NCBI RefSeq assembly: GCF_008373765.1
Contig: NZ_VUJW01000008.1
Span: 1 to 64,000, forward strand
Length of the DNA: 64,000 nt
Direction of reading: 5' to 3'
Source of the DNA: Nocardioides antri
GTDB taxonomy: Bacteria; Actinomycetota; Actinomycetes; Propionibacteriales; Nocardioidaceae
The position numbers were made by a program, and so were the translations under genes. Below, piece by piece: positions 1 through 6,839 of this stretch (its first letter is position 1; every line of letters starts with the position of its first letter). The notes beneath the pieces are model-generated. The model saw only the letters and a program-made list of their open reading frames with translations, searched no databases and was not told where the DNA came from.

Positions 1-1
1 G

Positions 2-487
2 CTCGAGCACCTCGACCCCGAGAGGCTTCCCGTCCACGGCGGGGATGCGACCACGGTGATGGTCACCATCACCCTGGACTCACTGCGACAGGACCTGGCC
101 ACCGCCGGGCTCCTCGACGGCGACCTGACCGCGGGGGCCAACCTGTCGGCCACCCAAGCGCGGCGACTGGCGTGCAACGCGCAGATCATCCCGGTCGTCC
201 TCGGCGGGAAGGGCGAGATCCTCGACCTCGGCCGCACCCGCCGCCTCTACAACGCAGCCCAGCGCAAGGCGCTGCGACTGCGGGACAAACGCTGTCGCGC
301 CGAGGGCTGCTCGATCCCCGCCACCTGGTGCGAAGCCCACCACGAGACACCCTGGTCACGGGGCGGCCGGACCGACCTCGACGACGGCGTACTCCTCTGC
401 TCCTGGCACCACCACCGCGCCCACGACCGAAGATTCCACGCCGACAAGCTCCCCAACGGTGACATCCGCTTCCACCGCCGCAGGTAG
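2..487 (+). CDS. HNH endonuclease-domain protein (DUF222 type), 3' part
   Basis: The reading frame is open from the first in-frame codon of the window, so the 5' end lies outside; 161 codons are visible. The C-terminal part shows a typical HNH nuclease fold: a basic stretch RLYNAAQRKALRLRD, a Cys pair (KRCRAEGC), the first His motif CEAHHETPW, an Asn/Asp-type middle (GRTDLDDGVLLC) and the last motif WHHHRAHD, with Cys residues placed to hold a structural zinc. This arrangement is that of DUF222/13E12-type HNH proteins, a multi-copy family in Nocardioides and mycobacteria whose cellular role is not settled. The visible piece would be the nuclease half; the DUF222 half should be upstream. An internal ATG at 56 is not the real start. 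Confidence 0.85.
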   Translation, partial: LEHLDPERLPVHGGDATTVMVTITLDSLRQDLATAGLLDGDLTAGANLSATQARRLACNAQIIPVVLGGKGEILDLGRTRRLYNAAQRKALRLRDKRCRAEGCSIPATWCEAHHETPWSRGGRTDLDDGVLLCSWHHHRAHDRRFHADKLPNGDIRFHRRR

Positions 488-503
488 GCCGGATCTGCCG
501 CCG

Positions 504-770
504 TCAGGGCTGAGCGTGTGCCCGCATGCCCAGGAGTACGCCGAACGCGATCACCGCGATCAGCGACATCACACCGCCGAGCCCGAAGGCGAGGATGCCG
601 GCCAGCATCCAGGCCTGGTCGCCGGTCTCCAGCAGCCCGCCCTGACCCAGCTCGGTGCGCGGCGCCTGCTCGACCGCGGTGATGCAGCCCGCCACCTGGA
701 GGGTGAGTCCGATGACCAGGAGGCCGTACATCACGTCGGTCGGTCGTTCGGGGTTCGGTCCTGACCTCAT
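504..770 (-). CDS. Small two-helix membrane protein, function unknown
   Basis: Encodes 88 residues with two hydrophobic segments, roughly residues 14-33 and 52-80, joined by a polar loop (AVEQAPRTELGQGG), and a short polar tail. It converges on the HNH gene with only 16 bases between the two stops. I do not recognise a family. The clean alternation of polar and membrane segments, and the absence of any better frame on the other strand, support it being a real gene. No operon partner is apparent: the next gene on this strand, cobD, lies downstream at 1023-1955 and has its own unit. Confidence 0.6.
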   Translation of the reverse strand: MRSGPNPERPTDVMYGLLVIGLTLQVAGCITAVEQAPRTELGQGGLLETGDQAWMLAGILAFGLGGVMSLIAVIAFGVLLGMRAHAQP

Positions 771-880
771 GGTCCTTCGACTCCTCGCTCGATGTGCTGG
801 TTCCGCCGCCGGCGACGTCCGCTGCCTATGCTCGGTCGGGTGAGCCGAATCATCACCACCAGCTTCGCCTCGGTCGATCC

Positions 881-1012
881 GTGACGAAGGTCGCGAAGAA
901 GGGCCGGACGAAGGCCGAGCTGGACCAGGTGATCCACCACGTCGACAAGCTCGTCGACGAGCTCGCCAAGGGGAAGGCGATGGACAAGGTCCTGAGGGCG
1001 CCGGCGGGGTGA
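881..1012 (+). CDS. Possible 43-residue basic protein
   Basis: A GTG at 881 opens a 43-codon frame rich in Lys and in heptad-like hydrophobics (ELDQVIHHVDKLVDELAKG), predicted to form one amphipathic helix. The frame stays open further upstream, but that part reads like non-coding translation, so the GTG is the more plausible start. There is no obvious ribosome site. It lies between a small membrane-protein gene and the end of cobD and has no clear partner. It could be a small DNA- or membrane-binding peptide, or chance; I rate it low. Confidence 0.3.
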   Translation: MTKVAKKGRTKAELDQVIHHVDKLVDELAKGKAMDKVLRAPAG

Positions 1013-1022
1013 CCTGACGGGC

Positions 1023-1955
1023 TCAGTGCGCGAGCGGGGTGAGGGCGGAAAGGGTGGCGACGGCCACCGCGGCGAGGCCGACGCGGCGGGCGAGCCGGCG
1101 GACGCGAGCGAGGTCCTCCCGCTCGGGCGCCCGGCCGTCGCCGAGGATCGCGCGGTGCTCGACCCGGTCGCCGTACACGTTCGTCCCGCCCAGCCGGACG
1201 CCGAGCGCGCCGGCGAACGCGGCCTCGACCGGGCCCGCGTTCGGGCTGGGGTGGCCGGCCGCGTCGCGTCGCCACGCCCGCCACGCGCCGACGCGGTCCT
1301 CGCCCAGCACGACCGCGAGGGCGGCGGTGAGCCGTGACCCGGGGAGGTTGAGCCCGTCGTCGAGACGTGCCGCCGCCCACCCGAACCGCTCGTACCGTGC
1401 CGATCGGTGGCCGACCATCGCGTCGAGGGTGTTCGCGGCGCGGTAGCCGAGCAGGCCCGGCACGCCGGCGACCGCGCCCCAGACGAGGGGGGCGACCACC
1501 GCGTCGGAGGTGTTCTCCGCCAGCGACTCGACAGCGGCCCGGACGACCTCGGACTCGCTCAGGTGCGCGGTGTCGCGGCCGACCAGGTGGGTGAGCCGCA
1601 CGCGCGCGTCGTCGAGCCGTCCGTCGTCGAGCAGCCGCTGGATGGCAGCCCCTTCCCGGTCGAGCGAGGTGCCGCCGAGCACCGCCCACGTGGCGACAGC
1701 CGTCACCAGGAGCCGGGGGAGTGGACGACGGGTGCGCTCGGCGACCAGGCCGAGGGCGACGGCACCACCCACGAGAGTCGCGACGTACGTCGTACCCGCC
1801 GCTCGGTCGTCCCGCCACCACCGGCGCTCGAGGGCGCCCGCCACGGCGCCGAAGCCGGCGACCGGGTGACCGCGCCGCGGGTCGGCCAGCAGGAGGTCCG
1901 CGGCGTAGCCGAGCAGCAGCCCGGCAGCCCGGCTACGCGCGCGGGACAGGGTCAC
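1023..1955 (-). CDS. cobD: Adenosylcobinamide-phosphate synthase (CobD/CbiB)
   Basis: Membrane enzyme that attaches aminopropanol (or its phosphate) to adenosylcobyric acid, giving adenosylcobinamide (phosphate) in B12 synthesis. The 310-residue length and the conserved blocks AENTSDAVVAPL, NTLDAMVGH and HPSPNAGPVEAAFAG are those of the CbiB/CobD family, with several hydrophobic segments. The start is taken as the GTG at 1955, which overlaps the TGA of cbtA (GTGA); upstream in-frame sequence is the shadow of cbtA. It is the last gene of the riboswitch-controlled unit cbtB-cbtA-cobD. Its substrate partner, the threonine-phosphate decarboxylase homologue cobC, is encoded just beyond the riboswitch. 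Naming follows the Pseudomonas/Mycobacterium convention; the Salmonella name is cbiB. Confidence 0.93.
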   Translation of the reverse strand: MTLSRARSRAAGLLLGYAADLLLADPRRGHPVAGFGAVAGALERRWWRDDRAAGTTYVATLVGGAVALGLVAERTRRPLPRLLVTAVATWAVLGGTSLDREGAAIQRLLDDGRLDDARVRLTHLVGRDTAHLSESEVVRAAVESLAENTSDAVVAPLVWGAVAGVPGLLGYRAANTLDAMVGHRSARYERFGWAAARLDDGLNLPGSRLTAALAVVLGEDRVGAWRAWRRDAAGHPSPNAGPVEAAFAGALGVRLGGTNVYGDRVEHRAILGDGRAPEREDLARVRRLARRVGLAAVAVATLSALTPLAH

Positions 1956-2767
1956 AGACCGGCGGCGAGGGCGCGACGCTGGGCATCGGCCGTCACGGCG
2001 TCGTGGAGCCGGCCGACGAGGACCGTCAGGATGACCGCGATCGTCGCCCACAGCGAGGCGAGGGTGAGGATCGACGAGCGGCGGAACTGCCAGAGCAGGT
2101 CCGCCGGGAAGGCGCCGACCTCGTTCACCGACGGCAGCAGCAGCCCGGCGGCGGAGACCACGGCGACGAACCCGCCGGCAGCGATGAGCCCGGCATCGAC
2201 GCCGTCGAACCGCCCGAGGAGCCGGCGTCCGACGACGACCGCGCCGATGGCGGCGAGCACGGAGATCAGGACCAGGGCGAAGTACTCGGCCGTCCGGTCG
2301 CTGATCGTTTCCGGGTCACCGACGGCCGGGGGAGTCGCGGGGTACTTCACGAACGGCACCAGCGCCACCGCCACGAACCCGATGCCGGCGACGAGCAAGG
2401 TCGAGCCGCGCGCGGACAGCCGTCCGAGCCTGCCGACGACGGCGGCCGCTGCGAGCGCGGTGAGGCCGCCGAGCGCCGTACCGACCGCTGCCGTGCCGGT
2501 CAGCAGGCCGAAGCTCTTCTGGTTCTCGCGCGAGATCTCCACCATGCCCGGCTCGGCGGCCGCGGCCTCCTCGGCCGCGACCTCCTCCGGGGTCAGGTGC
2601 TCGGCTGCCGCCTCCTCGAGGCCGATGGCGTGGTCGACGTGCGGCTCACCCAGCGCGAACGCGACGCCGAAGGCGACGAGCCCGGCGAGGAGCCCGGCGA
2701 CGAGCCCGCGGACCAGGAACGCGGCCGGCGTCAGGGCAGGCTTGCGCCCAGGGTTGACCTTGCTCAC
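1952..2767 (-). CDS. cbtA: Cobalt transporter subunit CbtA
   Basis: Encodes 271 residues with an N-terminal membrane segment (about 18-39, FLVRGLVAGLLAGLVAFGVAF), an acidic periplasmic-type loop (EPHVDHAIGLEEAAAEH, then Glu-rich) and about five further helices. This is the CbtA family, predicted to take up cobalt together with CbtB and typically found under cobalamin riboswitches. The His and acidic residues of the first loop are candidates for metal contact (inference). It follows cbtB by 12 bases and its stop overlaps the start of cobD, so the three genes form one transcription unit that links metal uptake to corrinoid synthesis. ATG at 2767 is used as start. Confidence 0.88.
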   Translation of the reverse strand: MSKVNPGRKPALTPAAFLVRGLVAGLLAGLVAFGVAFALGEPHVDHAIGLEEAAAEHLTPEEVAAEEAAAAEPGMVEISRENQKSFGLLTGTAAVGTALGGLTALAAAAVVGRLGRLSARGSTLLVAGIGFVAVALVPFVKYPATPPAVGDPETISDRTAEYFALVLISVLAAIGAVVVGRRLLGRFDGVDAGLIAAGGFVAVVSAAGLLLPSVNEVGAFPADLLWQFRRSSILTLASLWATIAVILTVLVGRLHDAVTADAQRRALAAGL

Positions 2768-2779
2768 GTCGGACCTGGC

Positions 2780-3016
2780 TCAGTGGCAGGGGTAGCCGAG
2801 CAGGTGGCGCGCGTCGTGCACCCACTCGTGGACGGCGTTGCCGGCGGGCAGCGAGATCGCGCCCTGGTCGGCGCTCACGAAGAAGATCGCGAGCATCGCC
2901 AGCAGGCCGTAGAACACGACCCAGGTGCCGAGCTGGAGCAGCGGGATGGTGGGGATCTCGACGGCCGGAACCTTGATGGCCGGTCCGGAGACGGGTGCGA
3001 CAGACGGGTGCGCCAT
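2780..3016 (-). CDS. cbtB: Cobalt transporter subunit CbtB
   Basis: Short protein of 78 residues with one membrane segment (about residues 28-48, LGTWVVFYGLLAMLAIFFVS) and a His-rich C-terminal tail, HEWVHDARHLLGYPCH, which is the diagnostic feature of CbtB and the likely cobalt-binding site. It is the first gene downstream of a cobalamin riboswitch, separated by about 45 bases, and precedes cbtA by 12 bases. The ATG at 3016 is preceded by an AGGAGG-like ribosome site (GAGGAGGACAC in mRNA sense). Expression should fall when adenosylcobalamin is plentiful. Confidence 0.9.
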   Translation of the reverse strand: MAHPSVAPVSGPAIKVPAVEIPTIPLLQLGTWVVFYGLLAMLAIFFVSADQGAISLPAGNAVHEWVHDARHLLGYPCH

Positions 3017-3061
3017 GTGTCCTCCTCAGGGATTCTGCGTCCCTGTTCGATGGGTTGGAGT

Positions 3062-3165
3062 TGCGTGGCACTCGGGTCTGACTCGTCCGCCCCGTCGTCG
3101 GGGGCGGCATCCCAGTAGCGCGACTGTGCCGGGTTCTCACCGGCTTCCTCGTGCCCGCAGCAGCA
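3062..3165 (-). promoter_or_regulatory. Cobalamin riboswitch upstream of cbtB-cbtA-cobD
   Basis: In mRNA sense the leader contains GGAAGCCGGTGAGAACCCGG (near 3130-3149), then a CAGTCGCGCTACTGGG segment and a downstream GAGTCAGACCCGAGTGCCAC block (3066-3085). These match the core of B12 riboswitches (P3-P6 core and the GAGTC-type receptor segment), although the closing box is the shorter variant without the full GAAGACCTGCC. It would turn off cobalt uptake and cobD when cobalamin is abundant. Exact ends are approximate. Confidence 0.85.
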
Positions 3166-3207
3166 CCCTAGGGCATCGCTGCCGTACGTCGACAGCCTGT
3201 CCGTCGG

Positions 3208-4224
3208 TCAGCGGGGCGTGTCGACGATCGCCGCGAGCGCGGTGGTCAATCGGTCGGTGGTGGCGGGCGGGCGGACGGCGATTCGCACCCAGGTCTCGTC
3301 GAGGCCGGGGAACGTGTCGGCGCGGCGTACGGCGATGCCTGCCGCTCTCAGGCGCCCGTGCACCCCCGCGCCCACCTGTGCCAGTACGAACGACGCCGCG
3401 GACTCCAGGTAGGGGACGCCGAGCCCGTCGAGACCGGCCTCGAGCACCTTGCGCCAGTCGGCGATCTCCTCGGCCCGGCGGCGGCCCTCCTCGACGGCCT
3501 CCGGCGTCGTGCAGGCGACGACCGCGGCGGCTGCGGGCGTGGACACCGACCACGGCACCTGGCCCCGCTGCAGGTCGGCGACGAGGTCGGGCGGCCCGAG
3601 GAGGTAGCCGGAGCGGATGCCGGGGATGCTCCAGTGCTTGGTCAGGCTGCGGACGACCACCAGTCCGTCGAGCCGCTCGGACGCGAGCGACTCGGTCTGG
3701 CCGGGGACGCAGTCCATGAACGCCTCGTCGACCACGACCACCCGGCCCGGCCGGAGGAGGGCGCGGATCGCGTCTGCCGGGTGGAGGGCCCCGGTCGGGT
3801 TGGTGGGGTTGCCCACGAAGACCAGGTCGACGTCGTCGGGGACCAGGGCGGGGTCGAGCAGGAACGGGTGCGGGACGACGACCTCGGTGACCCGGTGGCC
3901 GGCCTGCTCCAGCGCGGCGTGGGGCTCGGTGAACTGCGGGTGCACCACGGCCGGGCGCCGCCACGGCCGGCCCCGGGCGAGCAGCGTGAACGCCTCGGCG
4001 GCGCCGGCGGTGACCAGCACCTCGTCCTCGGGCCTGCCGTGGTGCCGGGCGGCGGCGGCACGGGCTCGGTCGCTCGACGGGTAGGACCCGACCTCGCCGA
4101 GGGAGGCGCGGAGGGCATCGTCGAGCCACGTCGGCCGCGGTCCGTCGTACACGTTGACGGCGAGGTCCAGCAGGCCGCCGACCTCGACGTCGCCGTGGTG
4201 CCGCAGCGGGTCATCCACGCGCAT
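3208..4224 (-). CDS. cobC: CobC-type PLP aminotransferase, likely threonine-phosphate decarboxylase
   Basis: A class I/II aminotransferase-fold protein of 338 residues, homologous to mycobacterial Rv2231c and Salmonella CobD, which makes aminopropanol phosphate from threonine phosphate for the B12 nucleotide loop. Visible hallmarks: GNPTNPTG (Asn binding the PLP ring), VVVDEAF (Asp), and SLTKHWSIPGIRSGYL, where the Lys carries PLP and the Arg follows. Its start overlaps the end of cobB by 14 bases, so it is the last gene of the long riboswitch-driven cob operon. The PLP fold is certain; the exact reaction is inferred from context and family. Confidence 0.85.
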   Translation of the reverse strand: MRVDDPLRHHGDVEVGGLLDLAVNVYDGPRPTWLDDALRASLGEVGSYPSSDRARAAAARHHGRPEDEVLVTAGAAEAFTLLARGRPWRRPAVVHPQFTEPHAALEQAGHRVTEVVVPHPFLLDPALVPDDVDLVFVGNPTNPTGALHPADAIRALLRPGRVVVVDEAFMDCVPGQTESLASERLDGLVVVRSLTKHWSIPGIRSGYLLGPPDLVADLQRGQVPWSVSTPAAAAVVACTTPEAVEEGRRRAEEIADWRKVLEAGLDGLGVPYLESAASFVLAQVGAGVHGRLRAAGIAVRRADTFPGLDETWVRIAVRPPATTDRLTTALAAIVDTPR

Positions 4225-5623
4225 GCACCGCCTCGACGAACCGAGCGGCGAGCTGCGGGTGGCCGGCCCAGTGCGTGTGGAGGTACGACGCGTGCAGGGT
4301 CTGCGTCGCGAAGCCGACCCGGTCGCCCTCGACCTCCCACGCAGCGGTCGCGCCGGCCGCGGGTGTGACCGTGGTGCGGTGGAACTCGTGGCCGGTCACG
4401 CGCTCGCCGGCCCGGCCGAGCAAGGAGTCAGCGACGGCCGTCGCCTCGGGGTAGCGCATGGTCAGCTGCTCGGTCATCGCCGCGTCGGCGTCGACGACCC
4501 CGGCCATCGGCGCGCCGTCGAGGGTGCGGCACAGGTAGAGCAGGCCGGCACACTCGGCGACCGTCGGCAGGCCGTCGCGGACCGCGTCCCGGATCTCGGC
4601 TCGGAGGGAGGCGTTGTCGCTCAGCGCGGCCGCGTGGACCTCGGGGAAGCCGCCGCCGAGGTAGAGGCCCTGGGTGCCTTCGGGGAGTCTGGCGTCGGTC
4701 GCCGGGTCGAAGGTCACCACTCGGCAGCCGGCCGCCTCCAGCAGCTCGGCCGTCTCGGCGTACCGGAACGTGAAGGCCCGTCCGCCCGCGACCGCGACGA
4801 CGGGTCCGGGGGGTTCGAGTCTCGGCGCTGGCGCGCCTCGCACCTCAATTACCGGCAAGGCGTTGGAGGGGCTCCAGGGCTCGTCATCCAGGGCGGGGGC
4901 GGTGCGGGCGAGGGCGAGCACGGCGTCCAGGTCGACGGTCTCCGCGATCCGCTCGGCAAGCCGGTCGACGACCTCGGCGGCCTCGCCGCGCTCGGCCGCC
5001 GGGACCAGGCCGAGGTGGCGGGACGGGGTGGCGAGGCCGGGGTCGCGGGGGACGACGCCCAGCACCGGCAGGTCGATCGACTCGCGGACCTCGGCGGCGT
5101 GCCGCGGTGAGCCGGCCTGGTTGAGGATGACGCCGGCGACCTCGACCGAGCGGTCCCAGGTCGCCATCCCGTGCACGACGGCGCCGATCGACCGGGACGA
5201 CCGGGAGATGTCGACGACGAGCACGACCGGGGTGCGGGTCAGGGCGGCGACGTGCGCGGTGGAGGAGAACCCGCGGGTGCCGACGCGGCCGTCGTACAGG
5301 CCCATCACGCCCTCGATGACGGCGACCTCGGCCGGCATGGGGGACCGGGCGCCGTGCAGCAGGAGGGGTACGACGCGCTCCTCGCCGACCAGGTGGGGGT
5401 CGAGGTTGCGGCCCGGCCGGCCGCACGCGAGCGCGTGGTAGCCGGGGTCGATGTAGTCGGGGCCGACCTTGTGCCCGCTCACCTCGTGGCCGGCGCGGGT
5501 GAGGGCCGCCATCAGCCCGGTGGCGATGGTGGTCTTGCCCTGGCCGGTGGCCGGGGCGGCGACGACGAGCCGCGGGGTCTCGGCAGGCTCGACCACCGGA
5601 GGGGGCTCGATCACCGTTACCAC
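4211..5623 (-). CDS. cobB: Cobyrinate / hydrogenobyrinate a,c-diamide synthase (CobB/CbiA)
   Basis: Glutamine-dependent amidoligase of 470 residues that amidates side chains a and c of the corrin ring. The N-terminal half has an ATP-binding P-loop (APATGQGKTT, about residues 23-32) and GHKVGPDYIDPGYH; the C-terminal half is a class I glutamine amidotransferase with GLYLGGGFPE and the nucleophile Cys in VAECAGLLYL. I chose the GTG at 5623, overlapping the TAA of cobO and preceded by a GAGGG ribosome site; a second GTG at 5614 is possible. Two short dispersed repeats fall in the gene: one encodes residues 8-16 (PPVVEPAET), the other residues about 260-269 in the linker between the halves. Confidence 0.92.
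   Translation of the reverse strand: MVTVIEPPPVVEPAETPRLVVAAPATGQGKTTIATGLMAALTRAGHEVSGHKVGPDYIDPGYHALACGRPGRNLDPHLVGEERVVPLLLHGARSPMPAEVAVIEGVMGLYDGRVGTRGFSSTAHVAALTRTPVVLVVDISRSSRSIGAVVHGMATWDRSVEVAGVILNQAGSPRHAAEVRESIDLPVLGVVPRDPGLATPSRHLGLVPAAERGEAAEVVDRLAERIAETVDLDAVLALARTAPALDDEPWSPSNALPVIEVRGAPAPRLEPPGPVVAVAGGRAFTFRYAETAELLEAAGCRVVTFDPATDARLPEGTQGLYLGGGFPEVHAAALSDNASLRAEIRDAVRDGLPTVAECAGLLYLCRTLDGAPMAGVVDADAAMTEQLTMRYPEATAVADSLLGRAGERVTGHEFHRTTVTPAAGATAAWEVEGDRVGFATQTLHASYLHTHWAGHPQLAARFVEAVHARG
4819..4846 (+). repeat. Dispersed repeat, GTCTCG-N12-CTCGCACCTC type, inside cobB
   Basis: 28 nt whose ends (GTCTCG and CTCGCACCTC) and spacing match a copy in reverse orientation at 11466-11493. 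It encodes the linker between the two CobB domains. Confidence 0.5.
5576..5600 (+). repeat. Dispersed repeat, TCTCGACAGGCTCGACCACC type, inside cobB start
   Basis: Reads GGTCTCGGCAGGCTCGACCA then CCGGA; one base off the common core TCTCGACAGGCTCGA seen elsewhere in the window. It encodes residues 8-16 of CobB, ahead of the P-loop. Confidence 0.55.
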
Positions 5624-6213
5624 TCGATCCCTCGCTGGCCCTTCTGGCCGGCGTCCATCGGGTGCTTGACCTTCGTCATCTCGGTGACGAGGTCGGCGGC
5701 CTCGACGAGCCGCGGGTCGGCGCGGCGGCCGGTGATCAGGACGTGCTGGTGGCCGGGCCGGTTGGCGAGGGTCTCCAGCACGTCGTCGAGGTCGACCCAG
5801 CCCCAGTTGATCGGGTAGGTGAACTCGTCGAGCAGGTAGAGGTCGTGCTCCTCGGCAGCGATCCGGCGCTTGATCTCGGCCCAGCCCTCGGCAGCGGCGA
5901 GCGCGTGGTCGTCCTCGGAGCCGGCCTTGCGCGACCAGGACCAGCCGGAGCCCATCTTGTGCCACTCCACGGTGCCGAACCCCGGGGGGAGCTGCTCGAA
6001 CGCCGTCTGCTCGCCGAGCCGCCACTTCGCGGACTTCACGAACTGGAAGACCCCGATGCTCCATCCCTGGTTCCAGCCGCGCAGCGCGAGCCCGAAGGCG
6101 GCGGTCGACTTCCCCTTGCCGTCACCGGTGTGGACCATCAGCAGCGGCCGGTTGCGGCGCTGCCGGGTGGTGAGCCCGTCGTCGGGTACGACGAGCGGCT
6201 GGCCTTGTGGCAT
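5617..6213 (-). CDS. cobO: Cob(I)yrinic acid a,c-diamide adenosyltransferase (CobO)
   Basis: Transfers the adenosyl group of ATP to cobalt(I) of the corrinoid. The 198-residue protein has the P-loop VHTGDGKGKSTAAFG (about residues 27-41), a Trp/Gln-rich GWSIGVFQFVK strand, LYLLDEFTYPINWGW and HVLITGRRAD, all typical of CobO/BtuR. The start is the ATG at 6213, whose A is shared with the TGA of bluB (TGATG), giving the usual family length; the upstream in-frame extension is a bluB shadow. The C-terminal half carries the conserved KVKHPMDAGQKGQRGIEW ending. It sits between bluB and cobB in the operon. Confidence 0.94.
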   Translation of the reverse strand: MPQGQPLVVPDDGLTTRQRRNRPLLMVHTGDGKGKSTAAFGLALRGWNQGWSIGVFQFVKSAKWRLGEQTAFEQLPPGFGTVEWHKMGSGWSWSRKAGSEDDHALAAAEGWAEIKRRIAAEEHDLYLLDEFTYPINWGWVDLDDVLETLANRPGHQHVLITGRRADPRLVEAADLVTEMTKVKHPMDAGQKGQRGIEW

Positions 6214-6839
6214 CAGGAGCTCCAGGTGTCGTGGTGGACAGCGTCGGCCAGCGGGCGGCGTGAGCGCCACCCGTGCCGCTCGAGGTCGGGCACGGTCTCG
6301 AGGTGGGAGACGGTGCCGAGGCAGAGCCAGGCGACCGGTCGCACGTGGTCGGGGATGCCGAGCAGGTCGCGGAGGAACTGCTCGCGGTAGAACGAGACCC
6401 AGCCGACGCCGAGGCCCTCGGCGGTCGCCGCGAGCCAGAGGTTCTGGATGGCGAGCACGGTCGAGAACAGGCCGGTGTCGGCGATGGCGTGCCGTCCGAG
6501 CACGTGCGTGCCGCCGCGGGACTGGTCGTGGGTGACGACGACGCCCATCGACGACTCGCAGATGCCCTCGACCTTGATCCTGTCGAACGTCGCGCGTCTC
6601 TCGGGCGGGAGCGACGCCGCGAAGGTGTCCCGCTCGCCGGCGACGTGGTCGCGGAAGGCCTGCCGGGTGGCGGCGTCCCGGACGACGACGAAGTCCCAGG
6701 GCTGGCTCATCCCGACGCTGGGTGCGCGGTGTGCGGCGCCGAGGACCCGCAGCAGGACGTCGTCCGGGACCGGCGCGCCGGTGAACTCCGCCCGGACGTC
6801 GCGCCGTCGCTCGATGACGTCGTAGAGCGTGGCCGTCAT
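6213..6839 (-). CDS. bluB: 5,6-dimethylbenzimidazole synthase (BluB)
   Basis: Nitroreductase-fold enzyme of 208 residues that breaks down reduced FMN with oxygen to make dimethylbenzimidazole, the lower ligand of B12. The N-terminal IERRRDVRAEFTG, APSVGMSQPWDFVVV, the GVVVTHD segment and GLGVGWVSFY are characteristic of BluB rather than generic nitroreductases. The ATG at 6839 overlaps the chlID stop (ATGA). Its presence in the cob operon shows that the organism makes its own lower ligand aerobically, matching cobT at 21937-22995, which activates that base. Confidence 0.92.
   Translation of the reverse strand: MTATLYDVIERRRDVRAEFTGAPVPDDVLLRVLGAAHRAPSVGMSQPWDFVVVRDAATRQAFRDHVAGERDTFAASLPPERRATFDRIKVEGICESSMGVVVTHDQSRGGTHVLGRHAIADTGLFSTVLAIQNLWLAATAEGLGVGWVSFYREQFLRDLLGIPDHVRPVAWLCLGTVSHLETVPDLERHGWRSRRPLADAVHHDTWSS

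Noticed and set aside
1407-3118. Long plus-strand frames opposite cobD and the cbt genes
   Set aside because: Shadows of the minus-strand genes; composition is Arg/Ala/Gly-rich and they run across the riboswitch.
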